Origin: Pleodorina starrii
Lineage: Eukaryota; Chlorophyta; Chlorophyceae; Chlamydomonadales; Volvocaceae
Assembly: GCA_030267565.1 (NCBI GenBank)
Contig: BRXU01000011.1
Coordinates: 1,292,501-1,356,500 of the forward strand
Reading direction: 5' to 3'
DNA length: 64,000 bases
Made by a program: the position numbers and the translations under genes. The notes under the pieces were generated by a model that saw nothing but the letters and a program-made list of their open reading frames with translations, was not told the DNA's origin and searched no databases. Positions 1 to 11,733 of this stretch are shown in pieces (position 1 is the first letter of the stretch; each line of letters starts with the position of its first letter).

Positions 1-3000
1 AGGGCTGCTCGTCCCCGCGCGCGATGCAAGCGTCTTTACGAGCCCCAACGGCCCCGCCCCCTGGACTTCCGCCAACGCTCCGACTCATGCCGGATCATCG
101 ATCGTCCGATGCAGGTTCCAGGGCCATCGTTGAGAATCGGACCTTGCAAGTGGCAGGGTCCCGCTTCAATGTGTTCGGAAGTTTTGTCGGTTGGCGCGTA
201 CGTACGGTTGCTTGGTCCCCCAACTGGACGGCAGGGTTACGCGAGCCCCATGCCCCGCCCTCTCTCTGGGGTCGATAAACCAATTACCTGCCGAGCTCGC
301 TCTCTCATAACGCTCTCTAAACAAGCAAGCCTCAAATACAGTGAGCGACAGAACGAGCTCCCAGTCGGGAGGCCCGCAAACATGTCGAGCAACGTGCCCC
401 AATCGGCTTCGTAACCAATGTGTTTTGGGTTCGTTCGAACAGCGTTGGTTTCACCGGACCAAAAGAGGCGTGGCTTCCGGTGTCTCTCGTGTCTCGTCAC
501 AGCGGCCGCTGGCTGCGAGTGGCAGACAGCAGCAGCCCCGGTCGGAGCGCGATAGGCACGGCGCCCCGCAGATCCCTGCTCTTTCGCTGCTGCGCCGCTG
601 GCAGCAGCGACGCGCAATCAACTAACTAATCAACCAACCAACCATCTGAGGTGCAACCAACTAATCACAGAAATGGGGAACCTGATCCACGGCGGCGCAG
701 CCGGCCCGTGCGCGCGACGCGACGCGGCAGCGGGCCCCCCTCGAAAGCTGTGCGGACCTCTCGTCGACTCCAACGACTCAGACCCCAACACACCCACGTG
801 CGCGTACGAAGTACATATATATGTGGCTAGTACCGGTAAATCGCCGTTGCGCGGCGGGGGCGCAACGCACCCATGCATTCGAGCACGCACCACACCGTAT
901 TTTGCCATTACCTAAGATGATGAAAACACGTCGCGGCCCGGTCCTGGTCCTGGTCGTGGTACAGATCAATAAACCAGCGCTCATACCGACTGACCTGAGC
1001 GCTCGGCCCCCCGCACGTCCTGTATGTCCCCCCGGCCACGGTCCCACGCGCGGTGAGGCAAGGCCAGGGGATGCGTCCCCAGCGCGGTCCCCTGCCCCCT
1101 TCCATCTCACAGCGCTCAAATGTCCCCCAGCAGAATACATACGTTGCCGGCGGCGGACGAGATGGGACCCTTCGCCCGCGCGCACGGCCCTCCCTAGCCA
1201 GAACATCCACCCGCCGGTGCACGTTCGTCCAAAAAGCTCTTACGACCACAATTCGCTGCAAAAAAGGCCTAGCGCTACGATCCTAAAACAGCATCAACGG
1301 CGACCCACCTTCGTCAATACAATGAGCACCCTAATCCTAGGCACCTGGAACCTGCGCCCTCCTGGGCAGGTACGGCACGGTTCGGTGCTCCTCGTAACTC
1401 GGGCAGGGCCCCTCGGCACGGGCGGCACCGCAGAGCCAGCGAGCCGCCGTTTTATTGCGAGTCGTGCGGAGGGGCCCCAAAGCGACCAAAAGCAGTGACT
1501 ACGGACAACCCCTAAGCGGGAGAGTCGGCCGGGAGACGGGGGTGCCGAAGGAAAGGTGAGTTGAGGTCAGCCTGGAGTAGCGCCATGCTAGAGGAAGCCG
1601 TCAGCCGGCAGCGCGGCTGACAATTGCCACGTGCAGCAGCAGAGGCCTCCCAAGCCGCCACCTTCCACCTCCATCACTAATGCACACATGCACGATGAAC
1701 GGTCCCCCACCGGCAAAATCCGCGCGACGGCGGCAATCGGGAAGGCACGGCAAGTATAGGGAGAGGCGCGCGGCAGTCGATGTCTGCCACCGCTGTAAGT
1801 GGGTACCACATACAGCTGTTGATGTATCAACGCTTTTCGCTGTCGACAGCCTCCGAGGCGTCCTCAGCGGCAATGCGGGCCCACGCACAGTGGTACGAGC
1901 CCCCCGCCACACTCTCACACACTCACACGCGCGAGCGTCCTCCTTCCCTGCCTTTCGTCGCCACGCCAATTATCAACAAGCAACGCCTCTCAACAAACGC
2001 AATCCTCAACAATACGGCAGTACGGCACCCAACATAAAGGTAGGAACAAGCCGGCCCAGCCAGAGGCTGAGCAGACGACGACTACGACGGCGCGCGGCAG
2101 GGTGACACCACCGCCCACCGCCCAAACACGTGGTGGGGTGGTAGATGCCTTTAAAAGCCGCCGCCGCCGTGCGACAGCACGAGACCGTCAGACAGAACGT
2201 CGTACACACAACCAACCAACATACCAGAACACGAGGCAATGCGGCGCGCCGCGGCCCGCCGTGCCGCCCCGCGTCGCTCGCTCGCCGGCCAAAGCTCCAA
2301 TCTATTTACGCTTTAAATGTACAAGGAGGCAAGCAGCCGAATATGGGCCCAGACCGACCCGCGGGTCGCGCAGACGGTGCGAGCCCGTAGGAGCCAGGAG
2401 GCCGTTGGCTGCCCCCTCTATCTCTCTCCGGAGGCCAAACGTAAGCCCGGCGCCCGCCCCACCCCGAGACTAAGGAGGCTGTGCGGACAAAGCGCAACAC
2501 AACACGACCAACCCAACCCGCGCGTCGAACCCAACCGCTTCCGTTACGCTTCCGTCACGTGCGCGATAGTGTGCACGTGCGGGGTACGGCGCCGCCCGTA
2601 CTTCACCCTCCATAACCATATACACGAAAGAAAACGCGCACTCGCCATCCATGTTATATCTCGCTCGCAGGCGCGATTGCGCGCGCGCGTGCGCACGCCG
2701 CCACCCATTCTCTCCGCTGCACCGCCCGGTAGTACCGCCTCGCCATTCGTACTTTGCTCCGTAACCGTAACCGCAGCAGCTGCAACCGCCCCAACCACCC
2801 GCGCGCGGCGCACCGAAACTAAACTCCATGCGCCCCTTCCCCGCTCACCTGCCCTTCCGCGTCTCCTGCAGCACAAACCATAAAGCACCCCCCAGAGAGA
2901 GGGCCTCCTCGCTTCTTTTCCTGTCCCTTCCAACCCACACAATCGGCAACTGCCTCTTGTCTGTCTCGTCAAGTTCCCGGTAGCCCCCGGGCACCGAGGA

Positions 3001-3055
3001 CGCCCCTCACAGCTTCCCGCCACCGCCCCACACGCTCCGCTCAGCGACCCACATC
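1..3055. other. No supported gene
   Basis: Open frames in this stretch are short, overlap one another on both strands and carry no recognisable domain or credible splice framework. The sequence includes a short TATATATATG near 813-822 and GC-rich low-complexity patches. The part nearest 3055 must contain the 3' UTR of the MGCGASK-protein gene, but no TGTAA poly(A) signal on the minus strand was found there. Exons of a gene lying mostly to the left cannot be excluded. Confidence 0.5.
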
Positions 3056-4969
3056 CTACGACGCCCCTCCAATGACAACCACGGGCGCTGGTCGCTCCTC
3101 CGGAAACGCAGACACTGATGCGATCCGCTCGGCCTCCAGATGCGCATCTGGATCCAGATCCAGATCTCCCTCCCGCTCCTCTGGACTGCAGGCGCTCGCG
3201 CCAACGCCGCCGCCGCCGCCCGTGCCAGTGCCCGTGCCGCTGGCGCCCGTGCCGCCGCTGGCCGGCCGATCCGGCCCCGCGTCGTCGCCCGCGTCCGCCC
3301 CCGCGTCCGCTCCTGCCAGCGCAAAGCCCACGGCCAGTCGCTTGTTTGACTTGACCTTGACTGGCTTCTCGCTGGCCTTGAAACTGAGGATTCCGTTTGC
3401 CGTGGGTGTCCGCCCAACCGCCTGGGAGACCGTTGGGAGGCGGGGTTGGGCGGGGCTGGGCGGGGTCGGGAGGATTCAGGCAGACTTAGGGAGACGAGGG
3501 AAGGGAAGAGGGGTTTGCTGTTTGGTGTCTGGCTCGCAGCAACCTCTACGCCTCCAAAAGCTGCCCAGCCCCGCAGTGGACTTCCGCACTGCGACCTCCC
3601 ACCTCCCTCCTCCCAACAAGTCCCAACCACCAACCACCAACCGACCAGCAGCGGGTTGCTCTCCTTGGTCATCTCAAACTGCTCCCGGAGCGGGTCGGGC
3701 CCCTTGTCGTCGTCGTCCTCCCTGTCGCCGTACTTGATGGGGTCGTTGGGCTCCGGCTCCGGGGGCGGCGGCGGCGGCGGCGAATGCAGGTGCGATGAGC
3801 CCCCCTGGTCGCTGGTGCGCCGCCGCACCCCGATGCTCCTGTTTAGGCTCCGACTGGATTTGAAGGCGATGGGGGACTGGGGCCGGGATTGGGTGTGGGA
3901 TTGGGTGAGGGCGAGGAAGAGGAAGAGGGAGGAGGGGAGGTCAGTTCGGGGGAGCTGCCGGGTCACTGTAAGGGCATTGGGGAGGGCGACTCAACAAGTA
4001 AACTGAAAAGGAGGGCGGACGCTGAGATCTGCTGCTGCTGTGGGCTTTGCTTGGCGGGGAGCGGTAAAGCGAGGCCGACCGATTAGTGGGCATTAAGAGT
4101 CTTGGGAGGATTCGAGGTGCCATGCGTTGTGGGTACTCGGTATTGCAGCAGCCAGCCCGCTGGAACGCCACGGAAGCCAAGGAGGACGGGGCCTGCGAGT
4201 TTGCTCCCCCGCCCGGAACGCTGTTTGCGCCTTCACCCACGTCCCGCCCGGGGCGAAAGGGGCGCCAAGCCGGGGAGGCACACCGCTGGGGACGCCCGGA
4301 GGCCCGGAACTGACAGCGGACCGGGGGGTTATCCACGTATAGACCGGGGGGAGGCCCCGCGCCGCCGCCCCAAAGTTCGCACCAGCGGCACGTCCTCTGG
4401 CGACCGGGCATCGAAGCGGGCGCGGAAGGCCGCCCGCGCGGGGTTCTCTGACTCCGAGCTCCCAGGGCGCTGCTCCGGCTCAACGACGGTGGGCTGCTCG
4501 GGCGGTGTTGCGTCCGGCCCCAAGAATTGCGGTTCTGCGATGACCATAACGTTGAGCGTCGTCCTTTTCGAGGGGGGTTTTGAGAGCCCCTCAGACGCCG
4601 GTGGCTTCTTTACTGCGTCGTCGTCCGCTAATGACGTAGCGCCGTCGCCGATGGCTCCTGTCTCTGACCCGGTCACATCGCGCGTTACAAAAACATCTTT
4701 CCTTCCGCTGTTGCTTTTGGAGACAGAAACAGCCTGGCTTCCGGGCAGTGAAGGGGCCGCGGCCTGCGCAAACGGAGCGGAGTGCCTATTGACTTTTTTA
4801 TGCAAGGGCAGCTGCGATGTAGCGGTAAGAGCACAACGCACAGGGGTGGCGTTATATAGCAGCCCTAAGAGTGACGTGGGGCCGCTGAACGCACCGAGCA
4901 CTTCTCTTTCGCCAGTGATGGAGCCACAGCAGACTCCGCCGAGGCACCCTTGCTAGCTCCACACCCCAT
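3056..4969 (-). CDS. MGCGASK-type predicted lipid-anchored protein, 350 aa, 4 exons
   Basis: Spliced model: exons 4895-4969, 4383-4763, 3646-3876 and 3056-3421, all junctions phase 0 and GT-AG, ending TAG. The ATG at 4967-4969 opens MGCGASK. Gly2 and Cys3 with Ser6 and a following Lys match the known N-myristoylation plus palmitoylation pattern, suggesting attachment to a membrane's cytosolic face, perhaps plasma or ciliary membrane (inference). Exon 2 encodes a Ser/Pro/acidic segment ending RAAFRARFDARSPEDVPL. Exon 3 has a basic part (SSRSLNRSIGVRRRTSDQ), a Pro run and PNDPIKYGDREDDDDKG. Exon 4 has SEKPVKVKSNKRLAVGFAL, Ala-Gly-Asp repeats and an acidic stretch, ending VVVIGGAS. No catalytic domain or membrane segment is seen. 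The unspliced frame through exon 2 has no ATG, which supports the upstream exon 1. The 492-nt gap 3877-4382 is read as intron. No named family recognised. Confidence 0.6.
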
Positions 4970-6079
4970 TCTCCCTAAGTTAATATCGTCGCGTCACAGC
5001 TTGCTGGTAAACAGCTTCCGTCGGCGACGATAGGGAGTCACGGCGAACGGTTACAGCACATAATATAATTACAATGAGCAGTTTCGGTAAAATAATAGCC
5101 CTGTGCACACTCTGTCGATGCAGAGCTATGGTTGAAATTCAATCACCATTTTGCAGGCTGCAGCATTCCCCCGTCAAGCTCGGCCGCTCGACACCCGTAC
5201 GGCTGGGTGACTGGGAACCGGTGACGGGGTGCTAAAAAGGTAAAAGCGTGCCATCAACATGACCAATTGCTCGATCATTCCCGTTCCGAGTTAACGGGAA
5301 AACGGAAACGCCTGTTGTAGTTGGACACTTTTTTCTCGGAAAACCGTATTTGGTCTTTGGGTCTTGTTCAGTACAAGTTTACAGAATAAAAAGGAAGGGT
5401 GGGTTCTGGGCAGCGTCAAAGCCGCTGTTATAGTAGAAAATCTTCATCGACAGACCACCCCTCTGTGGTCTGTCGACAGACCAGAGAGGGTCTTTACGAC
5501 GGATAGACCCCTACACCACAAACATGCAGGAACACAGCACAGCGTGCAAACCTCAAAACCAAGTTCCTTGAAGCTCTTCAATCGGTCAACTCGTTCGCAG
5601 TCTATCCAAGACGCTGTACTTCGAACTCGCCCTTCCCGCTAGGTTCCGTTACGTCCTCTGAAACGGCGCTGCCTTTGCAAGCCATGGCGCTTTGCAAGGA
5701 GCTTACCCCTTCACGTCCAGCTGCCCAGCTCCACCGGAAATCGCCACTCGCTTCGCACGTCCCCTGGCGATAAGGCAGGGCAGGGACCCACCCGCAGCTC
5801 CGCCTTGCTTTAAAACATCAAAACCCAAGGGGCTCCTGGCCGCTCCCATGCCACCGGCATTAAACGTGCCACCGGCACTGTTGCTTCTGTTACACTGATG
5901 TGCTGGCACACACCCACACATATACCTGTAATCTCGTCCACCGGCACAGAATGCAAGAGCAGACAAACGACGCGCAGCGGCCCGCGGTGACGTCATCATC
6001 GCGGGGTACGCCCGAGCCGAGACACAACCAACGAGGAGCCTCCGAAAAGGCGCGTAGGTCTACGAGCGCAGCGAGGGGT
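4970..6079. other. Intergenic: upstream region of the 350-aa gene
   Basis: No coding sequence is supported between the MGCGASK-protein start and the 3' UTR of the DNAJC13 gene. This is the AT-richest part of the window. It should hold the promoter and 5' UTR of the minus-strand gene starting at 4969. An A/T-rich stretch at 5060-5075 reads TATATTAT on the minus strand about 95 nt upstream of that ATG and could be a TATA-like element, but spacing and sequence alone are weak evidence. A strong hairpin lies at 5447-5476. Confidence 0.4.
5447..5476. repeat. Intergenic inverted repeat (11-bp stem, 8-nt loop)
   Basis: The arm TCGACAGACCA at 5447-5457 is followed by an 8-nt spacer and its exact complement TGGTCTGTCGA at 5466-5476. 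Directly after, a partial third arm (GACAGACC) and GGTCT recur, so alternative pairings are possible to about 5495. It lies roughly 480-530 bp upstream of the minus-strand start at 4969. Function unknown. Confidence 0.7.
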
Positions 6080-6084
6080 TTACA
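6080..6084 (-). promoter_or_regulatory. Candidate poly(A) signal TGTAA for DNAJC13
   Basis: TGTAA on the minus strand, 788 nt past the stop codon. TGTAA is the usual poly(A) signal in Chlamydomonas and Volvox. A second candidate lies at 5890-5894. Choice of this one is tentative. Confidence 0.4.
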
Positions 6085-6366
6085 GAACAGCGGCGCCAAT
6101 AACCTCGCGGCTGCACACTGCACGACCCTGCCGCCTGGTCGGCCCTTGCCCTCTTCTCCCGCCTTCAGCAACCCCCCCCCTTCCCTCCTCCTCCGCAACT
6201 TCGCAACGGGCCCCCTCACGGCCCCCATATTCACTATGACCCGGAATCTCTAGGTAGGTAGGTAGGTATCTCAGGTAGTAATCCCCGGACGCATCCAGCG
6301 GCGTGGCGCGGCGTAATCGCTAATGGGAGGGATCCACATGCGACGCTGCCGCACGTCGCAGCACCC

Positions 6367-6426
6367 TTTGGGGCTGTCCCCTTAGGGGCTGTCCCCTTTG
6401 GGGCTGTCCCCTTTGGGGCTGTTCCC
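6367..6426. repeat. 15-bp tandem repeat, 4 copies, in the DNAJC13 3' UTR
   Basis: Four copies of TTTGGGGCTGTCCCC, the second with TTA for TTT and the last with TTCCC. Each copy is itself near-palindromic (GGGG/CCCC arms), so the transcript could form a run of small hairpins. Confidence 0.85.
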
Positions 6427-6635
6427 GGGTCGGTCCTTCCTCGGCGACGGGTCAGCCTGATGTCAAATGTCAACATTGGGGGGTTGGGGGGTTGGGGGAG
6501 GAGAAAGGAGTCCCCCCGTGCTCCTCGGACTGCTTCTGCACAGCCGCCAGTGCACCGGCAGCCAGCCAGCCCGCCCACCCCTTCTGTATGGAGGCCCATT
6601 ATCGAACATGTTGCACGACTACGCTGCTCCTTTCG

Positions 6636-6746
6636 ACGTGTGTATGTGTGTCTGTTTGTGTGTGTGTATCTGTTTGTATAAGTGTATGTGTGTGTTTGTG
6701 TAAGTGTACGTGTGTGTTTGTGTAAGTGTATGTGTGTGTTTGTGCT
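6636..6746. repeat. 22-bp TG-rich tandem repeat in the 3' UTR
   Basis: About four to five units of a TG-rich 22-mer containing GTTTGTGTAAGTGTA. On the minus strand this is a CA-rich tract starting about 125 nt after the DNAJC13 stop codon. Confidence 0.8.
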
Positions 6747-6871
6747 CCTCTTGCGATTGCTGCGCGCTGCAGCTCCTGCCCGCTCCTGCCCGCTGCTGGC
6801 AGCTGCCGCTGCCACTGCTGCCACTGCTGCCTCTGCCACTGCTGCTGTCACAGCCGCTCTCGCCTCGCGCC

Positions 6872-9560
6872 TCACTGGCCGAGTGCCTCCGGCGGCGGCA
6901 GCGCGAACCTCGCCGTCTCCGGCGCTGTGAGCAGCCCCACCACACTGCCCTGCGCTGACGCCCCCGAGGGCAGGTACAGGTCGTGGCGCTGGTGGCAGTA
7001 GGCCTGCCACACCGCAGAGCCGTCCAGCAGGTTGTTCACCTGATGATGATGGGGGGCGGGGCGGGGGGTGAGGGGGGCGGATAGGTAAGGTGAGGGGCGG
7101 GGAAGAGGGGCGGGGAAGAGGGGAAGCGAGGGGACAGGGAGGGTATCGACATAACGACGACACCACAGGACCACCACCGGCCTAAGCAGTCCCATACACA
7201 CAGAGGCAGTCACGCAAGCGCAAGCGCAGTCACGCACGCGCAAGCGAAAAGCCGCGCGTGCGCGGCTTTTCCCCGTTGTCAACAGTAACAATTGCAACAC
7301 GGTGACAAACACGTGGGGGGGGTGGGAGCACAAGAGTACAAACGCACAGACGCGAAACCTGCCTGCTGCGAGTGCAGCCCCTCGAGCTGCAGAGCCCGCA
7401 GCACCTCCACCGCCAGAACACGGAGCACCGCAGCGTCATCCTCGCCGCCGCCGCCGCCGCCGCCGCCACCGCCGTTGGGGCCGCCGGCGCCAGGGCCGGT
7501 GGCGCCGCCCGGCCCTCCGCCGCCGCGGCTGGACTGCCAGTCCAGGGAGGACAGCAGCTCCGGAATCAAGCCGTACTGCAGCGCCTGCGGTCGTACGGCG
7601 AGTAGGGAGCGAGCTGAGTGCGGCGACGCAGGCACTCTTTAAACTGCAAATGAGACACCGCTTTCACATTCATGTCCCACCGAGCCCATCGCGTGGCACC
7701 GGATTCGGCCCTCAGCATCCTTTCAAGTCCCAACCCACCCACCCACCCCTTTCCGTACCCCATCCGGATCGCCTCTTCAATCAAACGTGGCGCGCCCGCG
7801 CCCCACCTCCGCCTCCGCCGCCAAGCCCCTGCCCCTGCCCCTGCCCCCGCACGTTCCCCCGCCATCTCTCCTCCCATCTGAATCCCAAGTCTTCCAACCT
7901 CCCACCTGCAACACCAGCGCGTCCCTCTGCCGGTTGACCGGCGCCAGCGCCCTCTTGAGGGCCTCCAGCGCAAGTACCCGCGCCGCCGGGCCCAGCCGCA
8001 TGGCGCCACACAGCACTTGTACGGCAGGCGGCGACGCCGTCGCCAGCGCCTCCGCCACCGACGGACTGTCGCACAGCTGGTGCAGAATGCGCAGCGCGCT
8101 GCCACACGCCTCCGCCAGGCCTGGAGGCGGCGGCGGCGCCGCCGCCGCCGCTTGCGCCGCCGGCGGCGGCGCCGGCGCGCCGCCGCCGGCATCTGCACTG
8201 CCGCCACCGCTGCCGGCGGTGGCGGGTGGCGGCAGTTGCAGCTGTGGGGGCTGTGTGCGCTGCGGCGGTTGCAGGTTGCGGGTGAGTGTCCCGAGTTGGG
8301 AGAGCAGTTTGGACACGTAGCCGCCGCGACAAAGCTGTTCGGAGAGGAGGCTGTGGGACTGCAGGCAGCGGGGCGGGTGGGGTGGGGCGGGGCGGGGCGG
8401 GGCGGAACGTTGAGTGTGGTGGGGCCCTCGAGGAGAGGCGTGCAGGCAGTGCAGTGGCACGGTGGTAACGGTAACGATGTCTGTAACGGTATCGATAACA
8501 GTAACGACAACGGTATCGTATTGCGAGTACCGTACTGTCTACTGTGAAAACCGCACTCGGAGATAGTCCTGTCACACCGCACCGACGCACGGGTCACCTC
8601 CCCTCCTCCCGGGTCCCGGCCCTCCCCTCCTCCACTCCTCCCTGCCCTCCCTGCCCTCCCCTCCCACCCGCAGCAGCGCCACCAGCGCCGCCGCCAGCAG
8701 CACCAACAAATCGGTATCGCGGGAGGGACCGGACAGCTCCGCCAGGTAGCTGCGGGGGAGGGGGAGGAGGAGACAGAGGGGGAGGAGGAGGCAGATGGGA
8801 AGGGGTGGGTGGGGGGAGGAGCCCAAGGGGGGTCGACGCAGGGGTGCAGGGAAGGGTGAGTACGGTAGCTACCAGAACCCAGAACTCAGGGGGACTCAGC
8901 GGACTCAAGAAAGAAACCAGGAAGGGAAATGACCACCCCACCCCACCCAAACCCACCACATCACATGACAGGAAATGGACATCCAAGAAAGCGAGTCAAG
9001 GTTGCCGGACAGTCAGTCAGCCAGTCAATCTCAGCCGGGGAAGGGGGGAGGACGGGAAGGACGAGGGGGTGAGAGGCACACACACACACGCACACACGCA
9101 CCGCTCCAGCAGCCCCTCCCCGAACTTGGCGGGGTGACGCAGCGGGTGTTGGGGACTCTTAAGGAACAGCCGCACGTAGGCGCCGCCCACGAACAGCTCG
9201 CCGCGCAGCTTGTCGTACTGTACGGCAGTGCCGGGCGGTAGCGCCCAGTCGTACTGGCCCTCGGCCTGGCGGGCGCGCAGCTCCGAAGCCAACACCGCCA
9301 CCTGGGAGCCAGCGGCGTTGCGGAGAGGCGGAGAGGCGGAGAGGAGCGGGGAGAGGGGAGAGGAGCGGGGGGAGGGGGGAACAGGGGGATAATAAGAACG
9401 AAGCGGAAGAGAGTTTTCGCAATGACCTGGCCTGATGTCAACGCCCGAGCTGGCAAAGCTTGTAAGCTAACATGTCGTACATACACACCTGTGTGGCGGC
9501 ATTGCTGGCCATCTCCCCGTCCCAGATGCACTCGGGGGTCTCCACGCGCTGAGTCAGGGC
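6872..9560 (-). CDS. DNAJC13: DNAJC13 exons 27-32: fourth IWN module and C-terminus
   Basis: Exons 9489-9560, 9102-9301, 8668-8749, 7906-8358, 7348-7584 and 6872-7039 (residues 2305-2707 plus TGA). Exon 27 has [19 protein letters not shown], the fourth IWN module. Exon 28 has [18 protein letters not shown] and [12 protein letters not shown]. Exon 30 has [15 protein letters not shown], then a Pro/Ala/Gly insertion, then [20 protein letters not shown]. Exon 31 has [13 protein letters not shown], a Gly run from a GCC repeat, and [19 protein letters not shown]. Exon 32 has [20 protein letters not shown] then LYLPS, the family's nearly invariant C-terminal block, and ends PPPEALGQ. The donor GCGTCT|GTGCGT at 7348 was chosen because it alone keeps phase with exon 32. 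Introns over 300 bp: 9561-10337 (CCCA tract), 8750-9101, 8359-8667, 7585-7905 and 7040-7347 (perfect hairpin); the middle three show nothing notable. Confidence 0.93.
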
Positions 9561-11702
9561 CTGGGCACATCGAGTTGGGTTTTAGGGTTTTATTTTGGGT
9601 TTTACACGGAGAAGGGGAGGAGGAGGCTGGCTCCCGCCCAGTACCGAGCACCGGGAGCGGCAGCCAGTGGCCCTCCGTGTCATCAGCGGCCAGGACACCA
9701 CGCCACCAGCGGCATGGCCGAGCTACTCAAAAACGCTTTACACCCACCCACCCACCCACCCACCCACCCACCCACCCACCCACCCACCCACCCACCCACC
9801 CACCCACCCACCCACCCACCCACCCACCCACCCACCCACCCACCCACCCACCCACCCACCCACCCACCCACCCACCCACCCACCCACCCACCCACCCACC
9901 CACCCACCCACCCACCCACCCACCCACCCACCCACCCACCCACCCACCCACCCACCCACCCACCCACCCACCCACCCACCCACCCACCCACCCACCCACC
10001 CACCCACCCACCCACCCACCCACCCACCCACCCACCCACCCACCCACCCACCCACCCACCCACCCACCCACCCACCCACCCACCCACCCACCCACCCACC
10101 CACCCACCCACCCACCCACCCACCCACCCACCCACCCACCCACCCACCCACCCACCCACCCACCCACCCACCCACCCACCCACCCACCCACCCACCCACC
10201 CACCCACCCCCCCACCCACCCTCCCACCCACCCACCCACCCACCCACCCACCCACCCACCCACCCACCCACCCACACTCTTCCTCCCAGCCCCCCGCAGC
10301 CCCCCAACCCCCCCTCCGCCCCCCCCTCAGCCCCCACCTGCAGGACCACCCCCGGCGGTCCCTCCGCGATCGCCGCCACCAGCCCCGGCGGCAGCAGCCG
10401 CTGCAGCGACAGTCGCACCAGCGACCCGTGGGTCGGATGCGCCATCAGCCGCCCCAGCAGCGCCGCCGCCTCGCACCGCGCCTCGTCCGCAGCCGCCGCC
10501 TCCGCCGCCTCCTCCGCCGCGCCCTTGCCACCTCCACCTCCAACCCCTCCCATCCCCGCCGCCATTCGCTGCGCCTGCGCCTGCACCTGCACCTCCGTTT
10601 GCTGTGTCTGTGTCTGTGACTGTGACTGCGTCTGCAGTGCCTGATGTGTCTGTGTCTGTGTCTGCTGTTGCCAGGGCCAGGTCCCCCGGTGCAGCAGCAC
10701 TTCCAACAGGTACAACCAGCCCCCCTGGAGCGCTGCCACGCCGGCGGCGGGCGCCTGGCCGGCCACCGCCCGCAGCAGGCGCAGCGCCGCCGCCAGCGCC
10801 TCCAGGGAGGGGGGCCGGTGCAGCAGCCAGAACAGCAGCCGCCCGCAGTGCTCGTCGGCAAAGGCCTGCGAGGTGCAACGCGCCCCGACAAAATGAGGGT
10901 TTGGGAGGTAAAAAGGCAATACCGCAGCGGAGAAGGAGACGGCGTTAGCGAACGGGGTTTGGGACTGGGACTGGGACTGGGATTGGTTTGGCGGCGGGAG
11001 AGACGGCCGGACAACCCGAGATAGGGGGGGTGTTGGTGCACCGGCTCCCCTCCCTTGACCTTTGACCTTTGACCTTGAACTTTGACCTTTGACCCCACTC
11101 ACCTCCAGACACGCGCCGTGCTGCGCCGCCCGCGACAGCAGCGCCATCCCCGCAACCGCCAGACGGTCCGCCCAGTACCAGGCCGACGCAAGGCCCGACG
11201 GCGCCGACTGACCCACGGGTCGGTCACCGCCTCCATCTCCACCTCCCGAACTGCCGCGCTTCTGCTGCTCCGCCACCGCCGCCTCAGCGGTTGGTGGTTG
11301 CGGTTGCGGTTGGGGGTTGGTGGTGAGGGCCGCGTAGGCGGCGGGCTGCAGGCAGGCGACGAAGGGCGAGAGGGCGGATCGCGACGCCAGCACCCCCAGC
11401 AGCCGCGGCTCCGAGTCGAGGAGGCGGGCGGTAGCAGCGAGGACGGCCAGCAGGGGGGGCAGGGAGGCGGGCGGGGGGAGAATGGCGGGCGGCAGAGGAA
11501 GCAGAGCGTCGAAGAGGAACCTGCGGACAGCGGGACGCAGGCAGGGAGAGGTGGATGGATGAATGGAGTGAGGGAGGCGATAGTGGCAGGTGACAAGTGG
11601 TGGGTGGGCGGGTGGATGAATGGGCGGTCGGGTGATGCCGCCGCCGCCCCCTCCCGCCCCTCCCGCCCTTTCCGCCCTGCCTAGCCTATTCTATCCTGAC
11701 AA

Positions 11703-11733
<31 letters not shown>

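Noticed and set aside
821..1498. Plus-strand 225-codon frame
   Set aside because: No domain, no codon pattern like the real exons here, and overlapping frames of similar length on both strands.
3072..3737. Plus-strand 221-codon frame
   Set aside because: It is the complement of exons of the 350-aa gene and has no recognisable features.
4329..4901. Single-exon minus-strand gene starting at 4901
   Set aside because: The first codon is GTG and no ATG precedes it before a stop. A spliced model from the ATG at 4969 with good donor and acceptor sites uses the same reading frame for exon 2.
4383..4969. PSKH1-like protein kinase, suggested by the MGCGxSK start and RARFD segment
   Set aside because: No kinase domain follows; the downstream exons are low-complexity and acidic, so the resemblance is limited to the anchor motif.
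9422..10948. Plus-strand 508-codon frame with a Thr-His-Pro-Pro repeat
   Set aside because: It is the (CCCA)n intron tract plus the complement of DNAJC13 exon 26.
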